A DNA stretch of 64,000 nucleotides from Lucinisca nassula (GCA_963580285.1 OY757012.1:169310652-169374651); one strand, 5' to 3'; shown: positions 19,101 to 31,436, numbered from the stretch's first letter. The notes: generated by a model from the sequence alone, not told the origin. Translations and numbers: made by a program.

Positions 19101-22100
19101 GTCTCCCAATTTCGGATTTTTTCTCTCTATACTTAGTCGCTATAAAAATGATGAAGAACCCCGTTTACCGCGCCTTCCTATCGCATTTATTAGCTGAGAT
19201 ATTGAGAAAAACATAATTTTTGTATTCTGCTGGGAAGATAGAGAAAAATTTTTGTCTCCGAATTTCGGATTTTTTCTCTCTATACTTAGTCGCTATAAAA
19301 ATGATGAAGAACGCCGTTTACCGCGCCTTCCTATCGCATTTATTAGCTGAGATATTGAGAAAAACATCATTTTTGTATTCTGCTGGGAAGATAGAGAAAA
19401 ATTTTTGTCTCCGATTTTCGGATTTTTTCTCTCTATACTTAGTCGCTATAAAAATGATGAAGAACGCCGTTTACCGCGCCTTCCTATCGCATTTATTAGC
19501 TGAGATATTGAGAAAAACATCATTTTTGTATTCTGCTGGGAAGATAGAGAAAAATTTTTGTCTCCGAATTTCGGATTTTTTCTCTCTATACTTAGTCGCT
19601 ATAAAAATGATGAAGAACGCCGTTTACCGCACCTTCCTATCGCATTTATTAGCTGAGATATTGAGAAAAACATCATTTTTTTCTTCTGCTGGGAAGACCG
19701 AGAAAAATTTTTGTCTCCGAATTTCGAATTTTTTCTCTCTATACTTAGTCGCTATAAAAATGATGAAGAACGCCGTTTACCGCGCCTTCCTATCGCATTT
19801 ATTAGCTGAGATATTGAGAAAAACATCATTTTTGTATTCTGCTAGGAAGATAGAGAAAAAATTTTGTCTCCGAATTTCGGATTTTTTCTCTCTATACTTA
19901 GTCGCTATAAAAATGATGAAGAACGCCGTTTACCGCGCCTTCCTATCGCATTTATTAGCTGAGATATTGAGAAAAACATCATTTTTGTATTCTGCTGGGA
20001 AGATAGAGAAAAATTTTTGTCTCCGATTTTCGGATTTTTTCTCTCTATACTTAGTCGCTATAAAAATGATGAAGAACGCCGTTTACCGCGCCTTCCTATC
20101 GCATTTATTAGCTGAGATATTGAGAAAAACATCATTTTTGTATTCTGCTGGGAAGATAGAGAAAAATTTTTGTCTCCGAATTTCGGATTTTTTCTCTCTA
20201 TACTTAGTCGCTATAAAAATGATGAAGAACGCCGTTTACCGCACCTTCCTATCGCATTTATTATCTGAGATATTGAGAAAAATATCATTTTTTTCTTCTG
20301 CTGGGAAGACCGAGAAAAATTTTTGTCTCCGAATTTCGGATTTTTTCTCTCTATACTTAGTCGCTATAAAAATGATGAAGAACGCCGTTTACCGCGCCTT
20401 CCTATCGCATTTATTAGCTGAGATATTGAGAAAAACATCATTTTTGTATTCTGCTGGGAAGATAGAGAAAAATTTTTGTCTCCGAATTTCGGATTTTTTC
20501 TCTCTATACTTAGTCGCTATAAAAATGATGAAGAACGCCGTTTACCGCGCCTTCCTATCGCATTTATTAGCTGAGATATTGAGAAAAACATCATTTTTGT
20601 ATTCTGCTGGGAAGACCGAGAAAAATTTTTGTCTCCGAATTTCGGATTTTTTCTCTCTATACTTAGTCGCTATAAAAATGATGAAGAACCCCGTTTACCG
20701 CGCCTTCCTATTGCATTTATTAGCTGAGATATTGAGAAAAACATAATTTTTGTATTCTGCTGGGAAGATAGAGAAAAATTTTTGTCTCCGAATTTCGGAT
20801 TTTTTCTCTCTATACTTAGTCGCTATAAAAATGATGAAGAACGCCGTTTACCGCGCCTTCCTATCGCATTTATTAGCTGAGATATTGAGAAAAACATCAT
20901 TTTTGTATTCTGCTGGGAAGATAGAGAAAAATTTTTGTCTCCGATTTTCGGATTTTTTCTCTCTATACTTAGTCGCTATAAAAATGATGAAGAACGCCGT
21001 TTACCGCGCCTTCCTATCGCATTTATTAGCTGAGATATTGAGAAAAACATCATTTTTGTATTCTGCTGGGAAGATAGAGAAAAATTTTTGTCTCCGAATT
21101 TCGGATTTTTTCTCTCTATACTTAGTCGCTATAAAAATGATGAAGAACGCCGTTTACCGCACCTTCCTATCGCATTTATTAGCTGAGATATTGAGAAAAA
21201 CATCATTTTTTTCTTCTGCTGGGAAGACCGAGAAAAATTTTTGTCTCCGAATTTCGAATTTTTTCTCTCTATACTTAGTCGCTATAAAAATGATGAAGAA
21301 CGCCGTTTACCGCGCCTTCCTATCGCATTTATTAGCTGAGATATTGAGAAAAACATCATTTTTGTATTCTGCTAGGAAGATAGAGAAAAATTTTTGTCTC
21401 CGAATTTCGGATTTTTTCTCTCTATACTTAGTCGCTATAAAAATGATGAAGAACGCCGTTTACCGCGCCTTCCTATCGCATTTATTAGCTGAGATATTGA
21501 GAAAAACATCATTTTTGTATTCTGCTGGGAAGATAGAGAAAAATTTTTGTCTCCGATTTTCGGATTTTTTCTCTCTATACTTAGTCGCTATAAAAATGAT
21601 GAAGAACGCCGTTTACCGCGCCTTCCTATCGCATTTATTAGCTGAGATATTGAGAAAAACATCATTTTTGTATTCTGCTGGGAAGATAGAGAAAAATTTT
21701 TGTCTCCGAATTTCGGATTTTTTCTCTCTATACTTAGTCGCTATAAAAATGATGAAGAACGCCGTTTACCGCACCTTCCTATCGCATTTATTAGCTGAGA
21801 TATTGAGAAAAATATCATTTTTTTCTTCTGCTGGGAAGATAGAGAAAAATTTTTGTCTCCGAATTTCGGATTTTTTCTCTCTATACTTAGTCGCTATAAA
21901 AATGATGAAGAACGCCGTTTACCGCGCCTTCCTATCGCATTTATTAGCTGAGATATTGAGAAAAACATCATTTTTGTATTCTGCTGGGAAGATAGAGAAA
22001 AATTTTTGTCTCCGAATTTCGGATTTTTCTCTCTATACTTAGTCGCTATAAAAATGATGAAGAACGCCGTTTACCGCGCCTTCCTATCGCATTTATTAGC

Positions 22101-24873
22101 TGAGATATTGAGAAAAACATCATTTTTGTATTCTGCTGGGAAGATAGAGAAAAATCTTTGTCTCCGAATTTCGGATTTTTTCTCTCTATACTTAGTCGCT
22201 ATAAAAATGATGAAGAACGCCGTTTACTGCGCCTTCCTATCGCATTTATTAGCTGAGATATTGAGAAAAACATCATTTTTGTATTCTGCTGGGAAGATAG
22301 AGAAAAATTTTTGTCTCCGAATTTCGGATTTTTTCTCTCTATACTTAGTCGCTATAAAATGATGAAGAACGCCGTTTACCGCGCCTTCCTATCGCATTTA
22401 TTAGCTGAGATATTGAGAAAACATCATTTTTGTATTCTGCTGGGAAGATAGAGAAAAAATTTTGTCTCCGAATTTCGGATTTTTTCTCTCTATACTTAGT
22501 CGCTATAAAAATAATGAAGAACGCCGTTTACCGCGCCTTCCTTTCGCATTTATTAGCTGAGATATTGAGAAAAACATCATTTTTGTATTCTGCTGGGAAG
22601 ATAGAGAAAAAATTTTTGTCTCCGAATTTCGGATTTTTTCTCTCTATACTTAGTCGCTATAAAAATGATGAAGAACGCCGTTTACCGCACCTTCCTATCG
22701 CATTTATTAGCTGAGATATTGAGAAAAACATCATTTTTTTCTTCTGCTGGGAAGACCGAGAAAAATTTTTGTCTCCGAATTTCGGATTTTTTCTCTCTAT
22801 ACTTAGTCGCTATAAAAATGATGAAGAACGCCGTTTACCGCGCCTTCCTATCGCATTAGCCGAGATATTGAGAAAAACATCATTTTTTTCTTCTGCTGGG
22901 AAGACCGAGAAAAATTTTTGTCTCCGAATTTCGGATTTTTTCTCTCTATACTTAGTCGCTATAAAAATGATGAAGAACGCCGTTTACCGCGCCTTCCTAT
23001 CGCATTTATTAGCTGAGATATTGAGAAAAACATCATTTTTGTATTCTGCTGGGAAGATAGAGAAAAATTTTTGTCTCCGAATTTCGGATTTTTTCTCTCT
23101 ATACTTAGTCGCTATAAAAATGATGAAGAACGCCGTTTACCGCGCCTTCCTATCGCATTTATTAGCTGAGATATTGAGAAAAACATCATTTTTGTATTCT
23201 GCTGGGAAGATAGAGAAAAATCTTTGTCTCCGAATTTCGGATTTTTTCTCTCTATACTTAGTCGCTATAAAAATGATGAAGAACGCCGTTTACTGCGCCT
23301 TCCTATCGCATTTATTAGCTGAGATATTGAGAAAAACATCATTTTTGTATTCTGCTGGGAAGATAGAGAAAAATTTTTGTCTCCGAATTTCGGATTTTTT
23401 CTCTCTATACTTAGTCGCTATAAAATGATGAAGAACGCCGTTTACCGCGCCTTCCTATCGCATTTATTAGCTGAGATATTGAGAAAACATCATTTTTGTA
23501 TTCTGCTGGGAAGATAGAGAAAAAATTTTGTCTCCGAATTTCGGATTTTTTCTCTCTATACTTAGTCGCTATAAAAATAATGAAGAACGCCGTTTACCGC
23601 GCCTTCCTTTCGCATTTATTAGCTGAGATATTGAGAAAAACATCATTTTTGTATTCTGCTGGGAAGATAGAGAAAAATTTTTTGTCTCCGAATTTCGGAT
23701 TTTTTCTCTCTATACTTAGTCGCTATAAAAATGATGAAGAACGCCGTTTACCGCACCTTCCTATCGCATTTATTAGCTGAGATATTGAGAAAAACATCAT
23801 TTTTTTCTTCTGCTGGGAAGACCGAGAAAAATTTTTGTCTCCGAATTTCGGATTTTTTCTCTCTATACTTAGTCGCTATAAAAATGATGAAGAACGCCGT
23901 TTACCGCGCCTTCCTATCGCATTAGCCGAGATATTGAGAAAAACATCATTTTTTTCTTCTGCTGGGAAGACCGAGAAAAATTTTTGTCTCCGAATTTCGG
24001 ATTTTTTCTCTCTATACTTAGTCGCTATAAAAATGATGAAGAACGCCGTTTACCGCGCCTTCCTATCGCATTTATTAGCTGAGATATTGAGAAAAACATC
24101 ATTTTTGTATTCTGCTGGGAAGATAGAGAAAAATTTTTGTCTCCGAATTTCGGATTTTTTCTCTCTATACTTAGTCGCTATAAAAATAATGAAGAACGCC
24201 GTTTACCGCGCCTTCCTATCGCATTTATTAGCTGAGATATTGAGAAAAACATCATTTTTGTATTCTGCTGGGAAGATAGAGAAAAATTTTTGTCTCCGAA
24301 TTTCGGATTTTTTCTCTCTTTACTTAGTCGCTATAAAAATGATGAAGAACGCCGTTTACCGCGCCTTCCTATCGCATTTATTAGCTGAGATATTGAGAAA
24401 AACATCATTTTTGTCTTCTGCTGGGAAGACCGAGAAAAATTTTTGTCTCCGAATTTCGGATTTTTTCTCTCTATACTTAGTCGCTATAAAAATGATGAAG
24501 AACGCCGTTTACCGCGCCTTCTTCTCGCATTTATTAGCAGAGATATTGAGAAAAACATTATTTTTTTCTTCTGCTGGAAAGATAGAGAAAAAAATTTGTC
24601 TCCGAATTTCGGATTTTTTCTCTCTATACTTAGTCGCTATAAAAATGATGAAGAACGCCGTTTACCGCACCTTCCTATCGCATCTATTAGCTGAGATATT
24701 GAGAAAAACATCATTTTTTTCTTCTGCTGTGTTGATTGAGAAAAATTTTTGTCTTCGAATTTAGGATTTTATCTCTCTATACTTAGGCGCTATAAAAAAT
24801 GATGAAGACTGCCGTTTACCGCGCCTTCCTATCCCATTTATTAGCTGAGATATTGAGAAAAACATCATTTTTG
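16170..24873 (+). repeat. Sat153 satellite, array 1b (about 57 units)
   Basis: The array continues after the MITE. A unit near 16265 lacks about 28 bp. Between 18.1 and 22.0 kb the 10-unit (1,530-bp) higher-order repeat is clear: AACATAATTTTTG at 19210 and 20740, GAACCCCGTTTACC at 19156 and 20686, CCGATTTTCGG spaced 6 and 4 units alternately. From about 22.0 to 24.1 kb a different 7-unit repeat of 1,066 bp takes over, carrying the same small indels in both copies (net -5 from 1,071). The last units (24.5-24.87 kb) are diverged, as expected at an array edge. Confidence 0.95.
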
Positions 24874-25290
24874 GCCTGCCCCGGGGCCCACTGGTTTTTC
24901 ATAGGCTTGTATAGGGACAACCTTTAAAATATTCTTGTCTGAAACCAGAAGGTCCAGGCCTTTGATATTTGATATGCAGCTTCAATACCAAGATTGTTCA
25001 AATAATAGCCCTGGGGCCAAAATGTCTCCGCCCGGAGCCCACTGGTTTTACATAGGCTTATATTAAGAAAGCCTTTAAAAATCTCCTTGTCTGAAACCAC
25101 AAGGCCCAGGTCTTCGATATTTGGTACAAAGCTGCATCCAGTGGCTCTACCAAGATTGTTCGAATTATAGAGTCCTGCCGCAAAAATTTGAACAATCTTG
25201 GTAGATGTCTCTTGATGAAGCTTCAAACCAAATATCAAAGACCTAAGACAAGAAGATTTTGAAAGGTTTTCCCTATAATAACTGGATCCT
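24874..25290 (-). repeat. H-A body repeats, reverse orientation
   Basis: These are two to three ~190-bp repeats on the minus strand: TATCAAAGACCTGGGCC-type sequence, ACAAGAAGATTTT, GGGCCCCGGGGC and TTGAACAATCTTGGTAG. The same repeats occur forward at 27780-28180, 29790-30130 and 56630-57400. The Sat153 edge abuts directly. Confidence 0.75.
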
Positions 25291-25587
25291 TTGGAAGCAA
25301 AGAATACACCAATAAACGAAAATAGCAGACTCGGTTTTATTGAGTCTGTTCATGACCAGTACTTAAATGTGCAACACCGACCATGCCCTCTAGCACCGGC
25401 TTAAGCAGAACACTATTTTCAAAATGATTCTAAATGAACTCAATGATCCCAAAGGACCAGAAAATATAATCTGCACTATGATGGTGTACGAGGAGATTTT
25501 TTCTGGCCGCCATACGGCACAACACTAGCTGCAGTGAAGATAAATAAGTTCTGAATAGTTGGATCATTTGGAAGCAAAACATACACC
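25291..25587 (+). repeat. Segment also found at 27628-27770 and 29630-29765
   Basis: It shares GAAAATAGCAGACTCGGTT, GACCAGTACT and AAAATGATTCTAAATGAAC with the segments that follow H-A ends at 27628 and 29630. It is a dispersed spacer repeat and no gene is visible. Confidence 0.65.
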
Positions 25588-26235
25588 AAACAAGAGGGCC
25601 ATGGTAGCCCTGGATCGTTCACCTGAGTCCAAGACGTTTCATAGCTTATGGAAATAGTGAAGTCACTAGTTAAAGGACGTGTGGACCAAAGCTTTTTTTC
25701 ACTGTTTTTTTAGACCATCTTTTTCATTGCAGTGGAATCCTTTTAGCAACATTAGAGGAAACATTCTATGAAACTATATTACAAGGAGCCTTTGGCTTAG
25801 ATGTTCTTTAAAGATTTTGGTATTTTCAGCTCTGGCAGAACAACTGAAAGGTCATACGAGGAACATTTCCGTGAAATTATTTTGCAATTGGGCCATTTGC
25901 CTAGGAGGAGAAGTCCATGAAAGGTTCTTCTATTTTTTTAGCTCTGATGGCCAGAGCAGAACGATTTTAGCAAGTGTGGTAAATGGTCACAAGAGAAACA
26001 TTTCTGTGAAGTTGTTTTAAATTTAGACCATTTGCCTCAGAGGAGATGTTTGAAATTATTTTTTTTTCTATTTTAAGCTCTGGCGGTAATTTTGTTCAGT
26101 GGAGCGAATCGATTTTAGCAATTTTGGCATAGGGTCACCCAAGGAACATGTTGAAATCTTGCCAGTTGTCATTTAAACATTTTTCTATTTTTAGCTCTGG
26201 TGGCCATTTTGTTCATCGAAGCTGAACCATTTTAG

Positions 26236-26525
26236 TGTGTGTGAATTCGGGTTTAACGTCGCTTTCAACAATTTTTCAGTCATATCACGACGGTGTCTGG
26301 TTGCGACAGGGAGCTCAATGCTCACGTTTATAGTGCTGCCTCACTGAAGTATCATGTCCCAGACACATTACATGATACCACACCCAGTCACATTATCCTG
26401 ACACTGGATCGACCAGTCCTAGCTCTACCCCGTAAATCTGAGTGCCAAGCGAGGAGCAGCTAGTACCATTTTTAACGACTTTGGTATGTCGCGGCCCGGG
26501 ATCGAACCCGAGACCTCCCGTTCCC
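26236..26525 (-). mobile_element. SINE-4: tRNA-derived SINE with molluscan Meta-type tail
   Basis: On the minus strand the head has B-box-like GGGATCGAACCCGAGACC... read from CTCCCG. The tail is TGTTGAAAGCGACGTTAAAC with TCATATCACGACGG upstream in complement, a tail common in mollusc SINEs. The target duplication CTGAACCATTTTAG is perfect at 26222-26235 and 26526-26539, inside an H-A repeat. Confidence 0.9.
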
Positions 26526-27188
26526 CTGAACCATTTTAGCAATTTGGTATAGGGTCACCCAAGAATCATTTCTGTGAAATTATTTCAAATTTGGGCAAGT
26601 AGGCTAGGAGGAAATGTCGTTTTAAAGTTTCGTCTGTATCAGCGGAGCGGAACCATTTTAGTAATATTTATTAATAGGGTCACCTAAGGAACATTTCTGT
26701 GAAATTACTTTGAAATCGAAGGAGATGTCGTTTAAAGGGTTTTTTTCTATTTTTAGCTCTGGCAGCCATTTTGTTCATCGGAGAGGAACAATTTTAGTAA
26801 GGATGGTAGAGGGTCACCAATGGAACATTTCTATGAAATAATTTTGAATTCGGGCCAGTTGGCTAGGAGGAGATGTCATTTAAAAGTTTTTTTGTTTTTT
26901 TTTTAGCTCTTGCGGCTGGTTCAGCAGACCGGAACCATTTAGCTGTTTTGGTAGAGGGTCACCCAAGGAACATTTCTGTGAAAATATTTTGAAATTGGGC
27001 CAGTGGGCTAGGACGAGATTTCGTTGTCATTTTTTTCTATTTTTAGCGCTGGTGGCCATTTTGTTCAGCAGAGCTGAACCATTTTAGCAATTATGGTAGA
27101 GGGTCACCCAAGGACCATTTCTGTGAATTATTTTGAAATCGAGCCAGTGGGCTAGGAGGAGATGTCGTTTAAAGTTTTTTTTTCTACT

Positions 27189-28218
27189 TTTAGCTCTGGT
27201 GGACCGGGCTTCCTCAGACTTTCGAATGAGTCTTTAAACCGAGATCCCGTCTCCGTATGACCTTAGCTGTTGGTGAGACGTAAAACTCAAATACTCACAC
27301 ACTCACTCACTCACCCACTCACTCACTCACTCACTCACTCACTCACTCACTCACTCACTCATTCACTCACTCACTCACTCACTCACTCACTCACTCACTC
27401 AGATCTGATGGCCATTTTGTTTAACGGGGTGAACAATTTTAGCAATTTTGGTAAAGGGTCACTCAAGGTACATTCGTGTGAACTTATTTCAAAATCCTTT
27501 CACCGGTTAAGGAGATGTCATTTGAAGAAATTGTTGACGACGCACGACACACAAAGGACGACGAACGCCGGACACAGGTCGATCACAATAGCTCACAATG
27601 AGCACCTTGTGCTCAGGTGAGCTAATAAAGGAAAATAGCAGACTCGGTTATTGAGCTTATTCATTTATGACCAGTACTGAAATGCACAAAACCGACCACG
27701 CCCTCTAACACCGGATTATGCAGAACCCTATTTTCAAAATGATTCTAAATGAACTCAATGATCCCAGATTAAGCGGGGCCGCGGGTCGGGCCCTTTTAGG
27801 CCTCAGAGCTATTTTTAGAACAATCTTCGTAGAGGTCCTCTAGATGAAGCTTCATACCCAATTTCAAAGACCTTGGATTTTTGGCTTCAGACAAGACGGT
27901 TTTTTTTTCAGGTTTTCCCTATATAAGCCTATGTAAAACCAGTGGGCCCCGGGGCGGGGCCATTTTGGCCCGGGGTCTATAATTTGAACAATATTGGTAT
28001 AGATCCTCTAGATGAAGCTTCATACCAAGGTCCTCTTGATGAAGCTTCATACCAAATATCAAAGACCCGGGCTTTCTGGTTTAAGACAAGAAGAGTTTTA
28101 AAAGTTTTGTTTGCTGGTTTTGCTTGGATCCCAAATTTTTGAACTACTTTCAGTATGTACCTCCCAAGCATCATTCTGGTGAAGTTTGGTTTAAATTGGC
28201 ACAGTGGTTAGGAGACGA
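27189..28218 (+). repeat. First copy of a ~1-kb duplicated block
   Basis: It runs from TAGCTCTGGTGGACCGGGC to GGCACAGTGGTTAGGAGA. It contains the SINE-1 fragment, an H-A 3' terminus (27625), the spacer repeat and ~190-bp H-A body repeats. It recurs at 29263-30198 with only small differences, so the period is about 2,073 bp including the intervening minisatellite. Confidence 0.85.
27195..27400 (+). mobile_element. SINE-1 3' fragment with expanded (CTCA)n
   Basis: It starts at ACCGGGCTTCCTCAGACTTT, lacking the tRNA head, and ends in about 110 bp of CTCA repeats. The copy at 29269-29399 has a much shorter tract. The open frame of SLTHSLTHS repeats is a by-product of this microsatellite. Confidence 0.85.
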
Positions 28219-28223
28219 GTGTT

Positions 28224-29262
28224 AAGTTGGTTCCTTATTCCTTATTCCTTGTTCCTTATTCCTTATTCCTTGTTCCTTATTCCTTATTCCTTATTCCTTA
28301 TTCGATTTTCAACTTCATAGTACTTTGCCACGCGGTGTAACAGAACATTTGCGTATGTCCTAATCATCATCATTTTTACTTCTAAGCATGATGGTATAGG
28401 TTTCGAAATCCAGCAAGTATCAACTGCGAATAAGGAATAAGGAACAAATCCAAATTTTCCTTATTCCTTATTCGATTTTCAACTTCATAGTACTTTGCCA
28501 CGCGGTGTAACAGAACATTTGCGTATGTCCTAATCATCATCATTTTTACTTCTAAGCATGATGGTATAGGTTTCGAAATCCAGCAGGTATCAACGGCGAA
28601 TAAGGAACAAATCCAAATTTTCCTTATTCTTTATTCGATTTTCAACTTCACAGCACTTTGCCACGCGGTTTAACAGAACATTTGCGTATGTCCTAATCAT
28701 CATCATTTTTACTTCTAAGCATGATGGTATAGGTTTCAAAATCCAGCAGATATAAACTGCGAATAAGGAATAAGGAACAAATCCAAATTTTCCTTATTCC
28801 TTATTCGATTTTCAACTTCATAGTATTTTGCCACGCGGTGTAACAGAACATTTGCGTATGTCCTAATCATCATCATTTTTACTTCTAAGTATGATGGTAT
28901 AGGTTTCGAAATCCAGCAAGTATCAACTGCGAATAAGGAATAAGGAACAAATCCAAATTTTCCTTATTCCTTATTCGATTTTCAACTTCATAGTACTTTG
29001 CCACGCGGTGTAACAGAACATTTGCCTATGTCCTAATCATCATCATTTTTACTTCTAAGCATGATGGTATAGGTTTCGAAATCCAGCAAGTATCAACTGC
29101 GAATAAGGAATAAGGAACAAATCCAAATTTTCCTTATTCCTTATTCGATTTTCAACTTCATAGTACTTTGCCACGCGGTGTAACAGAACATTTGCGTATG
29201 TCCTAATCATCATCATTTTTACTTCTAAGCATGATGGTATAGGTTTCGAAATCCAGCAGATA
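28224..29262 (+). repeat. 170-bp minisatellite with self-complementary unit ends
   Basis: A (TTCCTTA/TTCCTTG) microsatellite (28226-28303) leads into about six units, with CGATTTTCAACTTCATAG at 28303, 28472, 28636 (variant), 28806, 28976 and 29146. Each unit starts TTCCTTATTCCTTATTCG and ends CGAATAAGGAATAAGGAA, so its ends pair into a hairpin. Inner landmarks are GCCACGCGGTGTAACAG and CTAATCATCATCATTTT. No gene is present. Confidence 0.9.
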
Positions 29263-30198
29263 GCTCTGGTGGACCGGGCTTCCTCAGACTTTCGGATGAG
29301 TCTTTAAACCGAGATCCCGTCTCCGTATGACCTTAGCTGTTGGTGAGACGTAAAACTCAAATACTCACTCACTCACCCACTCACTCACTCACTCACTCAG
29401 ATCTGATGGCCATTTTGTTTAACGGGGTGAACAATTTTAGCAATTTTGGTAAAGGGTCACTCAAGGTACATTCGTTTGAACTTATTTCAAAATCCTTTCA
29501 CCGGTTAAGGAGATGTCATTTTAAGAAATTGTTGACGACGCACGACACACAAAGGACGACGAACGCCGGACACAGGTCGATCACAATAGCTCACAATGAG
29601 CACCTTGTGCTCAGGTGAGCTAATAAAGGAAAATAGCAGACTCGGTTATTGAGCTTATTCATTTATGACCAGTACTGAAATGCTTAAAACCGACCACGCC
29701 CTCTAACACCGTATTATGCAGAACCCTATTTTCAAAATGATTCTAAATGAACTCAATGATCCCAGATTAAGCGGGGCCGCGGGTCGGGCCCTTTTAGGCC
29801 TTAGAGCTATTTTTAGAACAATCTTCGTAGAGGTCCTCTAGATGAAGCTTCATACCCAATTTCAAAGACCTTGGATTTCTGGCTTCAGACAAGACGTTTT
29901 TTTCAGGTTTTCCCTATATAAGCCTATGTAAAACCAGTGAGCCCCGGGGCGGGGCCATTTTGGCCCGGGGGCTATAATTTGAACAATATTGGTATAGATC
30001 CTCTAGATGAAGCTTCATACCAAGGTCCTCTTGATGAAGCTTCATACCAAATATCAAAGACCCGGGCTTTCTGGTTTCAGACAAGAAGAGTTTTAAAAGT
30101 TTTTGCTTGGATCCCAAATTTTTGAACTACTTTCAGTATGTACCTCCCAAGCATCATTCTGGTGAAGTTTGGTTTAAATTGGCACAGTGGTTAGGAGA
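29263..30198 (+). repeat. Second copy of the ~1-kb duplicated block
   Basis: It is near-identical to 27189-28218. Differences are the shorter CTCA tract, a ~13-bp deletion near 30098 (TTTTTGCTTGG) and a few substitutions. It contains an H-A 3' end with GAGCAC-CTT-GTGCTCAGGTG and CTAA at 29619-29622. Confidence 0.85.
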
Positions 30199-30552
30199 TG
30201 TCAATGCTGACGGACGACGGACTAAGGACGGACGCCTGAGCACTTGCCTGTCCATTACGAAAACATGCCTATACGAATACATTGTAACCTTTATCTCCGA
30301 AAAAATGAAAATTTTAAGATGAACAATTGTGATATTTTTCTAATTTCTGCTTTACAATATAGATTGTAGGTAGTCGTTAGAACCGCCTCATCGAGGTGGT
30401 TCTTACTAGTACCCACAATGTATATTGTAGAGCAGAAATAAGACAAAATAGGTTTACCCCTGCAAACCCCAGTCTTACGAAATAAAAGTGGGGTTCAAGG
30501 GAGTCAAAATTATGTAGGCGTGTTTTCGTGATGCAGAAAAACTCAGGTGAGC
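30199..30552 (+). mobile_element. H-A 3' end split by a Pal-A MITE
   Basis: ACGGACGACGGACTAAGGACG then GAGCACTTGCCTGTC lies left of the MITE, and ACTCAGGTGAGCTAC lies right of it. Rejoined, these match the H-A subterminal microsatellite, hairpin and terminus, so the MITE landed in the hairpin loop region. Confidence 0.7.
30253..30533 (+). mobile_element. Pal-A fold-back MITE
   Basis: It is 281 bp, from CATTACGAAAACATGCCTAT to GTAGGCGTGTTTTCGTGATG. The heart at 30350-30435 pairs TACAATATAGATTGTAGG with a partner ending ATGTATATTGTA. The tip stem AGAACCGCCTC/GAGGTGGTTCT has one changed pair. A small CCCCAGTCTTACG/AAAAGTGGGG hairpin follows. Confidence 0.9.
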
Positions 30553-30555
30553 TAC

Positions 30556-30722
30556 ATAAAACCAACAGGGTTTACAAGCATGGACGGTCCGACTCGCACC
30601 GCTTTCCCTGGGCAGGCTTAGATCCTCTAAGCGGTTTACCAGTACTCGCGTGCGGTCGGTTTCAGCTCTGCGAGGAAGCATCATGCAGCCCATCTTTATG
30701 TTCAAGTCCCGATGGGCGGGGC
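30556..30722 (-). mobile_element. SINE-3 fragment
   Basis: This is the head half only, minus orientation: AACAGGGTTTACAAGCATGG, GGCTTAGATCCTCTAAGC and GAAGCATCATGCAGCCC. The tail is absent. Confidence 0.75.
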
Positions 30723-30860
30723 CGAAAGTTACTTTATTACATTAGACGTTGTTATTTTTGGGATTGTCTGTACACACAGACACCGGGTACCCACACCAAC
30801 TTCGACCTTAGGATATATGGATACTTTATGATTTAATTTTTTCGTTTGAGATTTCATCTT

Positions 30861-31134
30861 CCTCGGTAGCTCAGTCGGATGCGCGTCTGACTGGTGATCA
30901 GGAGAACGCTTGTTCGATACCTGCTAGGGTCGGCAACATTCTTTCGTAGAGTTTGATCATGAAATCTTTTCTACGGTCATTCTCTCCATTCCGCTGATTC
31001 AATACGGGCAGTTGTCAGTTTCTGTCGAAAGAATGTACACTGTACTGGTTAACCTCTTACGTATATGTTGATAGGTAAATTGACCGGCTCAAAAATGACC
31101 TAAAATAGTTCAACTCCAATACAAACAAACAAAC
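30861..31134 (+). mobile_element. SINE-5: tRNA-derived SINE
   Basis: The head CCTCGGTAGCTCAGTCGGAT (A box) carries CTGACTGGTGATCAG and TTGTTCGATACC (B box). The body ends TTCAACTCCAATACAAACA with a CAAACAAAC tail. It interrupts the unit sequence TTTCATCTTGTCCTAGACG. The acceptor and T stems do not pair properly, so it is not a functional tRNA. Confidence 0.8.
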
Positions 31135-31203
31135 CTGTCCTAGACGAAATTTACTTTATTAGATAAGGCGTTGATACATTTGGCGTTGACTGCAACGCCT
31201 ATT

Positions 31204-31396
31204 ACCCGACATTGAGATGAAATGACATCTCAAGCCCTGTCGCCCAATGAAACCAATATGGTTTATTAGCATCGCGGTTCCTGGAAGGCTTAGATCCTCC
31301 AAGCGGTTTACCAGTACAAGTGTGCGGGCCGGATTCAGCTCTGCGTGGAAGCATCATGCAGCCCATATATTTCTTCAAGCCCCTATGGGCGGGGGC
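31204..31396 (-). mobile_element. SINE-3, 3'-truncated copy in the macrosatellite hairpin
   Basis: Minus orientation, from ACCCGACATTGAGATGAAAT to GGGCGGGGGCTTGA. It lacks the GACGTTAAAC tail. It sits between GCAACGCCTA and ACGCCTAATGTAA, so it interrupts the right arm of a 285-bp unit hairpin. Confidence 0.8.
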
Positions 31397-31436
31397 TTGA
31401 ACGCCTAATGTAATACACTCAGAACATTTCAAAGAA

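Larger units (their letters stand above)
25588..27625 (+). mobile_element. H-A: tandem-repeat-cored element, Helitron-like 3' end
   Basis: The 5' end is ACAAGAGGGCCATGGTAGCCC (small hairpin) followed by TTCACCTGA. The core is about ten ~145-160-bp repeats marked by TTTTAGCTCTGG and AGGGTCACCCAAGGAACAT. The 3' part has an ACGACG/GGACGACGAACG tract, then AGCTCACAATGAGCAC-CTT-GTGCTCAGGTGAGCTAA. A hairpin a few bases before a terminal CTAA resembles Helitron 3' ends (hairpin then CTRR). There is no helicase or Rep, so it is non-autonomous. Two SINE-derived insertions lie inside. Confidence 0.65.

Noticed and set aside
12578..24873. CRISPR array
   Set aside because: The whole 153-bp unit is repeated with no unique spacers, no cas genes are present, and the setting is eukaryotic.
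27270..27620. 116-codon frame with SLTHSLTHS repeats
   Set aside because: It is the translation of a (CTCA)n SINE tail joined to H-A sequence. The second copy at 29340 differs in repeat number.
28224..28310. Telomere-like repeat
   Set aside because: TTCCTTA/TTCCTTG is not a known animal telomere repeat, is only about 80 bp long, and leads into a 170-bp minisatellite.
30861..30937. Functional tRNA gene
   Set aside because: A and B boxes are present, but acceptor and T stems do not pair, and a SINE body with an AAAC tail follows.
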